In this document: positions 13,053 through 23,900 of the stretch, piece by piece
How the letters are laid out: each line of letters begins with the position of its first letter
Numbering within the stretch: the first letter of the stretch is position 1
Assembly (NCBI RefSeq): GCF_000499385.1
Contig: NW_013654809.1
Span: forward strand, 62,001-126,000
Origin: Eimeria necatrix
Taxonomy: Eukaryota > Apicomplexa > Conoidasida > Eucoccidiorida > Eimeriidae
Length of the DNA: 64,000 bases
Reading direction: 5' to 3'
Notes under the pieces: model-generated
What the model was told of the DNA's origin: nothing
Database searches by the model: none
The model's input: only the letters and a program-made list of their open reading frames with translations
Made by a program: the position numbers and the translations under genes

Positions 13053-14028
13053 TACGAGGGCGCGTTAGTGGTAATCCTTTAGGGCGCGTCGGTGGTAATC
13101 CTTTAGGTAAGTTATCGGGAAAGACCGCTCTATACTCCTGCAATGCCTGGGTAATCTCACATGGAATAGCCTGCGCCTCTGTCGAATTTATCCATTCATC
13201 GAACAGAGTGTGCTCGAGTCTTGCCATTATCCAGGGAGACTCCTCTTCACCCTCCGCTGCCGTCAAGGCGGTGGAGGCAAAAGGACTACCCCAGCTGGAG
13301 GACGTGCGTTGATTCCCAATTAACGCGCAGCGAAGCGCGCCTTGCCATTCATCCGAGAACCTTAGGGTTACCGCCGGACGGGCTTCGTGCAAAGCGAATT
13401 TGAGATGCAAACCGTGCAATGGTGCCCTGAGACTCTTTGTGTCAACCGCCGCCTGACGAACGATCGACGTTATCCGTGCCTTCGCCTTAGTCTTCGCATG
13501 GGTCTTCTACCTTTTAGGTGGCTGGCGTAGGAATATAGCTGCCTCCTCGGCCGACATACCCGCCACTTGTTTGGCCAATATCTCATATGCTTGCTCTGCC
13601 GGGGCCTTTGGGTGGACTACGGTGGGATTTTCACCTTGCAGCTTTGCTTCACCAGTCCTAACGACCGGCAACTCGCACCGCTGGCCATTCATATAGGTTC
13701 GGTGCTTGTCAGACTGGAAATACCAGGCCGCCTTATGTTCCGTCAGTCAATCCAAACCCAAGATTAAGTCATAGGGAACGGTTCCCACTAAGAAGTCTCC
13801 GGAAAAGCATGCATATCCGCACCACATGGTCAGTCCCATCACCACCCGATCAATGCGTAATTGTTCACCTCTAGCAACGGTGAACCTATGCTCTTCTGGA
13901 AGTCTCCGCACCTTCAGCTGCAGCCGTTCGACTGTTTTGGGACTAGTGAAACTTCTCGTTGCTCCAGTATACAAGAGGGCCTCACATGGACTCCCTGCGA
14001 GCACCGCCGTCGCACCCACATAGCACAA
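13053..14028 (-). pseudogene. Chromovirus aspartic protease and linker
   Basis: The protease frame 13747-14028 has the family pattern ALL-x-TGATRSF near its N-terminus and YDLILGLD at its C-terminus. The catalytic Asp of DTG is replaced by Tyr (codon TAT, so the motif is YTGA), which would abolish activity. The Trp usually found after LGLD is a TGA stop. The same frame continues as a linker (13507-13745) to a TAG, then to 12955-13419, which leads into RT. Four independent defects are visible, so no polyprotein can be made through here. Confidence 0.85.
13058..13105 (-). repeat. 24-bp tandem duplication before RT
   Basis: Two near-identical 24-bp units (13058-13081 and 13082-13105, two differences) duplicate the peptide PKGLPPTR/PKGLPLTR just upstream of RT. 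The frame is kept. Confidence 0.75.
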
Positions 14029-14399
14029 TGCTCTCCCTTGGTCGTAAGGCTATTTCGTGCAAGTTTCCCGCCACCACTGTGGCGGAATCTCTGTTGCGTC
14101 TGGCCTGTAGCCGTCTTCTATTGCCTCTGCAGACTTCCTGCTGCTATCCGTCGTCGCTCCCGGAGCCTCTTCGCTCGGGATCGACGCCGACTAAGACTCC
14201 CACCGCGTTTCCGAGAACGGCTGAGTCCCTTCCGCGTACCTATCGCTCGTATTAGTTCCTTCCTCAGTGCTGAGAAGTTGGATTCCCCACTCAAGGGAGA
14301 CTGGAATCGCATTGGGGATTGTCGCTACCGCAACATTATCACTTTGCCATGGCTACGCGGCCTAGAACGCTCGTCTCCAACCACGCCTAGGCCCCCTTC

Positions 14400-15540
14400 T
14401 TTAATCGTTCCGTCTTCTCAGTGTTAGGATGCGTGGGCTGCCTACTGCTCTTCTCCTCCAGCTCGGTCCGGCCTCGTTCGTACGTAGGACAGTCCCGAGC
14501 ATAGGCTGCCTACTGCTCTTCTCCTCCAGCTCGGTCCGGCCTCGTTCGTACGTAGGACAGTCCCGAGCATAGTGTCCCACACCGCCACACTTCTTGCATA
14601 TTCCCCCCGGATGTTTGGTACGTTATCCCTTGCTGGGGCAAACACGTGCCAGATGTCCGCGACCCTGACACTCGTAGCAGTTCGCGTGGGTTTCCCCAGG
14701 TCGATTTTCGATTTCCTGGCGCCGACGGGGTCCATTAGCTTGGATAGTAGCCGTGATGTCTCGACTGGTCCTTTCTCGGCGCTCCAGCACGCCCTGCTTG
14801 GGCTCCTATAGGCGTGCTGCGGCTGTCGTCTCTTGTTCCCACGACTGATTCTTCACCTGCCCGTTATTGCTAATTAGAAGATGGAGGTCCGTCGGTAGCC
14901 CGGCGCAGTAGTAGTCAGCGAGTTCGTAGGGGGCGACACCCAAGCCACGCTCCGCTACAGCCGCAGACCGGTCAGTGTATTCCTTCGGGTTACCATTCCA
15001 CCGTACTTTGGCCAACTCTGTTAACACTGCGACATTGTTTTGTCGAACCGCTCCAAAGGCCTGCGCTGTCCCGTCACCCAGTCGCTTATGTCGATAGTTC
15101 GCCGTAGATACATCCAATACGTTAGAGCCGGGCCCACAAGGTAGTCAGTAACTGCGCTTCCCCACTCGCGCAGCTCTAATCCCATCTGGGTGTGCCGGCG
15201 CTCGATGCGTAGCAAAAAGGCCTGAATAGTGCTGCCGTCTTCTGGTAATATGGGAAACGTTCAGCCCGATTCCCTTGTCCCGCCTATAACAGTTTTTATC
15301 ACACTCATGGCGGACTGGAATTGGTCCCACGTGACGAAGGGACTGTACCCTGGAATAACATCGGTCATAGGAATCACCTGTGGGGACGCTTCCTTATGCC
15401 CATGCGGCCGCTCTGCCACGGTGGGCTTCGGAGTAGCATGACGACGATGGGCCGGTGTCCCGCTCGGCACTTTGGTTACTCGCATTGTACAAGTCTCCTG
15501 CTGTGTGGGGCCGATAACGCCTCCGTTGCGGAGATGCATC
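14400..15540 (-). pseudogene. Chromovirus gag with two zinc knuckles
   Basis: The frame opens at ATG 15539. After a TGA near 15261 it continues as FLLRIERRHTQMGLELREWG, a gag-like helical region, then shifts frame near 15080 to ELAKVRWNGNPKEYTDR...GLPTDLHLL, the usual W-x-G-x-x-x-E-Y...GL pattern of retrotransposon gag. Two CCHC knuckles follow: CYECQGRGHLARVC and CKKCGGVGHYARDC (about 14560-14680). A TAA lies between them in the same frame. Gag would form the particle and bind element RNA. A 68-bp duplication follows the second knuckle and shifts the frame. Confidence 0.85.
14436..14571 (-). repeat. 68-bp perfect tandem duplication in gag
   Basis: Units 14436-14503 and 14504-14571 appear identical. 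Sixty-eight is not a multiple of three, so the duplication is frameshifting. It copies the end of the second zinc knuckle. Confidence 0.9.
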
Positions 15541-15641
15541 CCTTATCGAGCCAAGATATCTAGATGTGAATCATTAAAACGTAGTATTTCTATTCCCAAG
15601 TCCGGAAAGAAAAAAGATTCCTTCCCGGAACAGCCCCTAAA

Positions 15642-16059
15642 TGTAGTGCACAGCACCTACTGCTGCGACTACGCTGCTACCTGCCCCCTCGAGTAGGGGC
15701 CTACGATAACCGTCTACCTTCAGCGCATTTCCTTGAAACAGTAATCCAAATATCACGGAATAACATTTATTCATAGTTTTTCAAAATCTGTTCTCCTGAA
15801 GGTCCCCCCCTCTCGGGGTTTTCGCCTCGGGCCCTGTGGGGAGGAGGCCTGCACCGGTGCCGGCGCTATCGCCAGCTCCAATCTCCGGGTATTTACAGAC
15901 ACGTTTAGTGTATACATACTAATTCGCCGACAAATTAGCTTACATCGACCCTAGTAAGAGGGTCCTGTCCTCGTTCCGTGTTATGACCTCTTGTAGGTCA
16001 CCAGCTAGCTATCTTCCACAGGCTACCACCAAGGCCTATTGTAGTGCCTGTGCACTACA
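15642..16059 (-). repeat. 5' LTR of the chromovirus (plus-strand right end)
   Basis: 418 bp with perfect 12-bp inverted ends, TGTAGTGCACAG and CTGTGCACTACA. Directly inside it on the minus strand the sequence is TTTAGGGGCTGTTCC. It lacks the TGG that begins most tRNA primer-binding sites, so the primer is unclear; self-priming is one possibility. Confidence 0.93.
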
Positions 16060-16106
16060 TAGCTAGCAGCGTAGTCGCAGCAGTAGGTGCTGCGCACTAC
16101 AGCTAT

Positions 16107-18571
16107 GAAGTAAAAGGAGTTTTAGGACAAGAGCCTAATAAAAATGTGCACGACATGAAGGCGTGTTCCTCTGCCAACAACGCGTTTCTTGGGCATATTT
16201 TCACCCCAAATTTCGCCATTTCGTGCTATGAATTCGTTCAAAAACATGTGAGTACATCTGTAAATGCTTAAGTAGTAGTAATTATTGGACCATGATGTTA
16301 GAACTGTACTTATCCGTCGATGCACGCAAGTAGCTATAGCGTACTTGGTTCGGGAACTCACCGAAATCAGATTTCAGTGCTTAGCACAGGGTGCCATTGC
16401 ATCATTCGCTTTATGGCTTCCTCAAGCGCCTCGCCTACAGAAAGTACAATCAACCTGTCAGGGCCACATTCTTTGGCCACGGCGCCAGCAGCTCTTATTT
16501 GCATTCCACTGCTGCGCAATGTTTTTCAGTAAATAGTGTTCACGTATTTTTTCCGTTTTCAACCAAATCCTGGACACAGTCAGAAGCGTCTGCCAGGTAA
16601 ATCGTGACGGCTTCAGACGCGATCATTCATATCACGGTTCAGCTGGCAGACACAGTCAGAAGCGTCTGCCAGATGAATCGCGAGATGAATGATCGCGTTT
16701 GAAGCCGTCTGATATGGATAATTGAAATATGCAGAGTTGTGGACGCAGCGCTTAACCAGACTGCCGCTAGCAACTAGATGCCAGCAAGTGTATTGAGAAG
16801 CAGCGTCTCATCATTGGAACACGGTGCAGGAAGAATACCACAGGGTTCAATCTCCTAACAGTAGAGGAACCGCCAGAGGCGTCAACAACGCAGACACGAA
16901 GTGCCCCGAAACTCACAAAAATGATGCCAGCGAAAATGGATGGGATTTGGCACGCAGAAGTTTAAAACTTTAGCTCTGTGATACGGTGTGGTGGAACAAA
17001 CAAGAACGGAAGTGGCTCCTGTAAAACGACATCGCACTTTAACGATATTAGAGGACATTATGGCAGCTTATCGAAAGCACTCCAAGTCAACAGCACAACT
17101 GAACTTCTTCATAAAGACGCAGTAACACCCTTGTATGCACGCCGGCGCCTCTGGGTGTTATGCGTTTCTTCAAGTCAATTCGATCCGGCATCGATGCTCA
17201 GACCCCACTACCAAAGTAAATTTGAATCTAGCTAGCATTCCTGCTAGTACACCATTGACTGAATTATGTTTTTTCCCTTTGGCTTGTTCTTCTTGGCACT
17301 ACTAACATTGCCAAAGCGCTGCCCTGACTCTTCGTGGTGTTGTCCTATCCCTTGGCTACAGGAGTGCATGAATCTGTAGGTGTAGCAAAGCGTTTCGCAG
17401 AGGCTGTCACTCATTGCTAGTGGAGCAGTAACCTGAGCCTTTTATGAACGACTAGCCTGTAACGGAACGAGAGACTAATCAAAGGCGCTGACTTGAGAGG
17501 AAGGATGTTGGCCCTCGTTGAAGACTGTGTGCAGAAACAAACGCTGCCAGTGGACGCTGATAGAGCGCCATGAAATTCTTGGTGGTGAGCCAGCCGCGCG
17601 ACTTGTACGAAACCTGGCGCTTGGAGATTTTCCAGAGCCTCTACTAGATGCTGGCAATTAAAATACTTATCTCACAGGAGACTTTGTGGGCGAACAGTGC
17701 TGCTTCATCTTCTATGCTCAAGCTGGGAGAGGTGTGACTCGCAGTAATTTAGCTCTGGTTTCGATATTTTCATCTTAAACTAAATGTTTCATCACGAATA
17801 CTTTGCCAATGTTATTCAGGGTTGTTGTAGTCTAAATTTGTTTCTTACAAGGTGTGAAGTGCCAAAACTCGTTGACGAAGGCGTCCATCTCGAAGTAATC
17901 TTGTGGGCTGAGCCAGCAAATGAATTAACTTTGCCATAGAACGAGAAACAGCAACGAGTGTCCTAAGGTAAAAATAAAGAAAACGCTGCCAATTTGCTGT
18001 CCTCTGTAGACGCGTTGCTGTTTCTCGCTTTTGACAGGGGTTGCTGGTATATCTCTTGCATGCGGGCGCAGACAGTTGTTTTATCGGCATAGACCACAAC
18101 GTGCGTAAAAAATGACAAGAGCAGGGCAGCGAGGCTCACACACAAGCGGGCTTATAAGAGCATGCAAAAAAGTTAAAGAGGTTGAAAAACGCACATTGCG
18201 TCATTTAAAGGTTTATGAAAATCATGGAAAGCGCTACTTTTGAGACTTGGGAAGCCTTCGAGTCCCCTCGCGCATCATGAGCCATTTGTCACTTGACTGG
18301 GAGTTACGCGTTGGGTGTTCTTACCATAAAACAAACAGAATTTGGTAAATTTCACTGTAGTTCTCTTATTTGCGTGTGAAACACGCCACTAGGGCATCAC
18401 TGACTCGTCTTTTCAGCCAGGTGCGCCAACTCCCAACTCTGCCTTGCATGGAGCATCCTGGGTCATCTCGCACTCCAAACCCAGTCGACAAGCGAGTTGT
18501 GCATCTCACAGCATTATGCGGTAACCATTCATTTTTTAAAGCCATTTCTATGGCGCATTTCGCGTACTCAC
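16107..18571. other. No supported gene
   Basis: Apart from the folded repeat at 16573-16709, only short frames without motifs. A minus-strand frame at 17963-18145 begins like a signal peptide but has no ATG and an upstream stop, so it was not accepted. Confidence 0.45.
16573..16709. repeat. Composite direct and inverted repeat
   Basis: A 24-nt direct repeat occurs at 16573-16596 and 16649-16672. A 25-nt inverted repeat pairs 16606-16630 with 16685-16709 (one mismatch). Inside, CTGGCAGAC (16643-16651) pairs with GTCTGCCAG (16664-16672). The whole segment can fold into nested hairpins; no terminal duplication marks it as a transposon. Confidence 0.75.
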
Positions 18572-18680
18572 CTTTGCGACGAAATACAACAATATTTCCC
18601 TCCAAAAAATCCCCGCGTAGCTGCTCCAAAACGAGACCTTTAGCGGAGTGCACTTACCGTTGTGGCTGTTTTGGCCCCAT
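18572..18680 (-). CDS. Candidate start of a very small spliced gene
   Basis: ATG at 18680 opens a 23-nt exon ending at a GTAAGT donor (18658/18657). After a 37-nt interval ending GCAG, a 49-nt exon (18572-18620) ends at a GTGAGT donor. The phases agree and give 24 residues with the membrane-like run AGIFWREILLYFVAK. A third exon could start after TGAG near 18505. The order of strong splice signals is suggestive, but the exons are tiny and no family is recognised, so this may be chance. Confidence 0.2.
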
Positions 18681-20998
18681 TCTCACCAATGCATCACATA
18701 TATGTTGCCCGCTCTGGACAAGGTTGACGCAGAAATCGCATATGTAGAAGCATAATATTATATGATATTATAAATGAAAGTACAAAATGTTACGGTGAAC
18801 TGCCTTTGTACCTGGTGGGCTGCCATGTCCATTGAAGTAATTATTAAAAGCATTCATGTGTACAAGCACAATATAGGAAGATTCTACTCCGGAGCAGCCC
18901 CAAGATTGCAGTGAGCTACGCCCAGCCCGGCTGATACTTCCCTCGCCACTTTTATTGTGCAAAGATTCCTAGCCTTTGGGCATTCAGGGCTGGAGTGCCC
19001 TGTAGTTCGGCACCCCGTTTGAGGCCGGCAATGGACGCTGAAGCTGCAGTGCGCAGTGCGGCTACGCAGGGACTTCAAAAAAGAATTGATGTATTGACGT
19101 AGGTACCTCTTCGGCTACTGAACCAGGAATAAAGGCCTTTCGACCCTTTCAATATAACAGCTTCTACTTATATCAGTTATGACATAAACTGAATTGGATG
19201 ATGCTCATGACATTCCCGAACTATGTTGAAGCGTTTCTGCGAAGACGTGCCTCCTCCATCGCTGCTTGCAGCCAGTGACGTCAACAGCTTTATCTCCTGG
19301 ACATGAATGTACTAGCAAATAGGGCTGTATTATCCACTAAATTTCTGAGGCCAAATTCGCCAATTCAGAATTCAGACCTCCCGGCCTCCTAGAAGTAAGT
19401 AGTGCCTTCAAAGAAGTCAGAGCAAGTCGAATGCCAGGATTTAACGGCAATCGGCGACATATTAAACGGGTAAAAGAAGGTGATAGCGCAAAGAACTGAA
19501 AGACAAAAGATAGAACGTAAAAGCACAGGAAAATGTGACTATATTTAGGGATGAAACTTTGCATTCCATATGAACAAAACGCAGAATAAAACATTTCAAA
19601 GATACGCAGAGTGAAACGTGACTATATTTGGAGATGAAACTTTGCATTTCATATGAACGAAACGCAGAATAAAACATTTCAAAGATACGATGAGTGAAAC
19701 GTTAAAGCTTATCATGTAAGGAGGTGAAAGCTTACATTTAACAGGTAAAGTAAGGCAGCAACTTAAAATTTTATTCCTTGTGTGTTGAACGTAGGCTTGC
19801 ACTTCATAAACCCATGGATGCTTTAAAGCGCCTCTTAGCATACTTTTCCAGTACTTTTGAAGTGGCAATAGTTAGGCCAGTAAAGCTTGTGTAAGGAGTG
19901 TTGCAGAGTGTTTCAACGGGGTACGTACCTGCTTCATGAACACAGCACTGTTGCATAAGTTGGCAAAAAACACACAGCGCATTCATTAAAAAATTATTCA
20001 CAGTCGCCATCATCCTAAAAAAGCTTGAATACCAGAGGTTTTACTGAAAATAAAGATTCTACGCAAAGCCATCGAGGTAAATTCGTCGACTGTGAAGGCT
20101 CCACTGGCTCTCCTAGTAACTGCCAACGAACTAAGAAAGTGGAGAAAGTATGGTAAGGGAAGCTCCAATTACCCCTCAGTCAAAAATATGACACCAAATG
20201 CTAAAAACAATTGAACGTTTCAATCATATCATTTGCAATTTAAACAAGCACCTGATGCAAAGAGATACAAGCTGCACCTAAGAGGGGCGGCTGTCACCCG
20301 GTAACCACTTGACCCAAAAGCACACCCATCAAACTTTTGCTCTTTTTTAAACCTACTTGAAAAAATTAGGACACTGAGCCATGAATAATTTATCCCGCTT
20401 GCCTTTGCAGAATTTGCTAGCGTTTTTTCGCATGTCTCGCCCCCGAGCACCCACTACCGCAGTATGCATGGTAGAAATATGCAACTATTTGGTCAAAACA
20501 GCAAAACAAAGAGTCCTGATATTACTAAACATTCAAAAAGCTTGAATCCATGCAAGAAGAAGTAAAAATTCCCTTCACTAATGGGCGAGCAACCCTTTCA
20601 GGAAGTGTGTGTCTCCTGCTTTCAGCATCACCACTGGCAGCCCGTTGAGCGTTATAAATCAGTACAGCGGTAGCTTTATATCACTCTAGATGTGACTCTA
20701 CCTACCGGAAAGGATTATCATGGAAGTCTTTTGGCTTATAATGGACAATCGTGGAGACAGAATTTGCTTCAGTTATTGAAGCGCCCGTAGACTAACGCGC
20801 CAGTGCCGCAAGCCTGCTGCTACTCCTGCAAGGCGTGAAAGTACTTGCCCAGCTAAGGCTGTTGCAGACGCTACGCTTCCTTTGTTGCCCACCTCCTGTG
20901 CATCTCATGCTTCGAGCTGTACATTGTGCTTTGTACTGCACCTCAGCCTATCGAGAAGTTAAGCTTACTTTGGAAGAGTGGTTGGTACAAGCAAGACT
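18681..20998. other. No supported gene; contains an 83-bp duplication
   Basis: AT-richer DNA with no coding signal beyond short frames. A frame at 20835-21119 (+) just before the next gene could contribute an upstream exon, but no splice junction links it convincingly. Confidence 0.45.
19535..19690. repeat. 83-bp imperfect tandem duplication
   Basis: The block starting GTGACTATATTT at 19535 recurs at 19618, with GAAACTTTGCATT and GCAGAATAAAACATTTC shared and only a few substitutions. The spacing is 83 bp. Confidence 0.85.
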
Positions 20999-23900
20999 AT
21001 GCAACCTGACGGGCATGCTACAGGCGTTGAGAATAGGACTATCTGCAGTCTGTCATCTTGTTCCAAGGCCAGTACGGTTGTCGCCGCAGTCGAACCATGC
21101 CTCCAAAATTACCACCTAAAACATCGGTTTGACACTTGCGCTCCGGCGCCAAATTCTGGGTATTACCTCTTTCACGCAGGAAAAGCAAAAGCAGCCGCAT
21201 TGGGCCCACTGACTAGCAAGCGCAAAGCCAGAACAACGCAAAAGAGCAGAAAGGGACGCCGAAAAACTGAAGGGGAATTCTTTCGTTGGCATAGCATGCA
21301 GTGCGGGCTTCTCTTGCCTGAGCCGTTGTGCCGTTATCTAGTGAAATCAGACAAATGGCTGCATAGTTCCGGCGGTTTTCCCGCAGAGCACTCACATGTA
21401 TTTGGTGCCAAAAAGTACATCAGGCAATCACTGAATGCGTGCATGGAGCTCCGCACTAAGAAAGCGCAAGAAAATCATAAAGATTTGCAGAAAGATGAAT
21501 ATAGTCTACTTGCAAAAAATTGCGCAGAAGTTCCATCCAGCACTGCCACCAGCCATCAAGTCTCAGAACTTGCATTTCAGAACAGTGATAAGGGGGAAAC
21601 AGCAACAACGGAGGGTGAATCAAACAACATAGCATATAGAGGGCAGTGTTGCTGGACCGTGGAACACCAATCTTTTGGAAATGCATGGAAGAATTTGCAA
21701 GCAGACGAATGGCTCAAAACCGAGGAATGCGCGGTTGTGCTACAAGAGAGTCTACAAAATTCTGGGGATCCCCTCAAGACACAAAACGGTTCCAGAAAAC
21801 AAAAATGGAGCTCGAAGTTCGACCCATTTTCTTCCAATAGCACGGATGAAGAGAAGCCCCTACTCCGTTGCCTTCAGACTCCCAAATGCGATTTTGTTGC
21901 CCCCATGTCTGATGCTTGCCTTTTTTGTAGACAAGCTAGGTTTCACCAACTCGGGCTTATAGGTATGAGCCACGAACATTCTCCAGACTCAGTGGAAACT
22001 GTTACCCAGCTGCATGAGACCCATGACTTCTGCCCTGCTCGTGCATTTTCACAAGCAATACAACCAGAAAATGCACAAACGCAAGTATATTCACATTTTC
22101 TTGATCTCAGCGAAGTGCGTTGCGAAAGCTGGAGTGGCAGGGTGTCAGTTCGCAGAGGAGCATACCATAAGCCGACTGTAGGGCAGAAGCCAGTTTATTT
22201 GAAGTTGAGTGCGCCGCAACATGCGCGAGCTGCACGGAGATCACTACGTCAGTTGTGCAAGTCGTTTCAAAGGCAGCAAAAGATGCTAGCCTGTTTTAGA
22301 TCCTGGTTGGCATTCTGCCGAAAGGTAAAGGAGCTACGGCTCCGGCAGGAACTGCAGCACCTACGGAGTCTCAGGTCGACGGCAATGAGCTGCCTTGACC
22401 AGTGGACTTGTCTTTTTGTTGCCGTGGGGGCAAGAAGAACTTTTCTCAGCCTGAGATGCCTGAGTGCTTTCACTCTCTTCGTATCGCATTCTCGTCAGTG
22501 CTTGCATACAGGTAGGTTAGCTCGGCAAATGAAAGTAATAGTGTCGCAGTAAGATTGGCAGCTACGCCATTTCAACGCGTTTTTTCTAGTACAAATTGAG
22601 TCAATATTTCTGTTGAAGCCTCTTACTGGGATGTCACTGTATCTCCTAGTCGTACCATGCCTCGGTATATGCATGATTAAATGAACTTTATTTTGTGGCG
22701 GTGATAAGGAGAAGGTTGGTCTGCTTGTCCACGAGGATGTTCAATTTCGTTTGATACGCAAAAAAGGATTTCAGTAGTAGCTCTGTCATCAACGCTTCGT
22801 GAGTGTAGCGGTGCAGGCTCACGAGCGGAGTCTCAAATGCAAGGTTTTATCATGCCTGCGCAAGATGGCAGAAAAAAAGAGCCTTTTACAAGATATCCTC
22901 CTCAGCGCGGAGACCGCAAACACCGTGCAATTTTGCCGCCGTCACTGGATTGCTTGGGTTGGGCTACTGAGAGAGAGGGAGGTGCTACGCTGGGCCATAT
23001 GCACGACAGTAAAAGCGGCGGCTTCTATTAGTCGAACACTTCTCGCCGGAGCCTTTTACAATTTAAGAGCTGCTGCCTCAGCAGCTTTGGCCCGCAATGA
23101 GTGGTAAGAAAGAAAGTTTTGTATGTTAGATTATTAAATTTTGTGCAGCCTACCCACAGTCCCGGCAAGTTTCACACGACAATTGAGTAAAGATTTCTTT
23201 TCGTTGCGATTTGCCATGACTGTTGGATGCAGCAAGATCAGGCACCTACGGGGCTGTCAGGCACGACGAATATTACAACACTGGCGCGGTGTTGCTCATC
23301 GAATGATACTGCAGCAGGAGTTCAGAGTGAGAGCAGCCGGTACTGTTGTTTGGAATGCGTGGCGAGCTTGGCGACAGATGGCATCTGAAACAATCGAGCG
23401 AAGTCGACAGCAAGAAAAAGATGCACAAGAGTTTTACATCAAGCACATCAATACAAAATGTCTCAAGTTTTTCGGGGCTTGGAAAAACTACTGTTTTTTC
23501 CAGAGGCGTCTCCAGGCGTGCGCTGGGAAGTGCATTTTAAACTGGAAAAAGCGCGTCTTTACCGAATTGAAGTTGACTTATAGGGAAAGTCAAATATCCA
23601 AGAAACAGCTGGCTAAAAAGAGCTCAGACACGCTCAAACGCGCGTTCTGTTGGTGGCTAGTGAATTTTCGTCGTCAAAGGCGTGACGCAGCGGTTTCTCG
23701 ACTGCTTTTAGCTGACGGGAAACATTCGTTGATACGGGAATCGTTCTTTGCTTGGGCTCAGCTCACAGCCAACTTACATACGGCACGAGCCCTACATCAG
23801 CGCCTCGTACAGACGCTTCACTGGAAAAGGTGGAGGAAGGTCGTCAGCTCGCTCAGACACCGAAAGCATCAAGGGGAAGAACTAGCGGCGCGTTCTAGAA

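Larger units (their letters stand above)
9393..16059 (-). mobile_element. Chromovirus (Ty3/gypsy) LTR retrotransposon, degenerate, 6667 bp
   Basis: A complete element with LTRs at both ends and domains in the minus-strand order gag, two zinc knuckles, aspartic protease, reverse transcriptase, RNase H, integrase, chromodomain. The C-terminal chromodomain places it among chromoviruses, a group reported from Eimeria genomes. The target site is inside an older LTR, with flanks CAGCT (9388-9392) and TAGCT (16060-16064), a 5-bp duplication with one change. The frame is broken by several frameshifts, internal stops and small tandem duplications, so this copy cannot encode its proteins. LTR divergence of a few percent indicates a moderately old insertion. 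Confidence 0.93.
9012..16101 (+). mobile_element. Old solo LTR (418 bp) split by a younger element
   Basis: Bases 9012-9392 plus 16065-16101 are a diverged copy of the LTR of the inner element, in the opposite orientation. The two parts add to 418 bp, exactly the length of the inner 5' LTR. The outer flanks are GCTAT at 9007-9011 and GCTAT at 16102-16106, a perfect 5-bp target-site duplication. The end of this LTR that is missing at 9392 (AGCAGCGTAGTCGCAGCAG...) reappears at 16065. No coding DNA of the older element remains, so it was a solo LTR before the second insertion. Confidence 0.92.

Noticed and set aside
17963..18145. Minus-strand frame beginning like a signal peptide
   Set aside because: It starts at TTG, an in-frame TAA lies just upstream, and no acceptor or partner exon was found.
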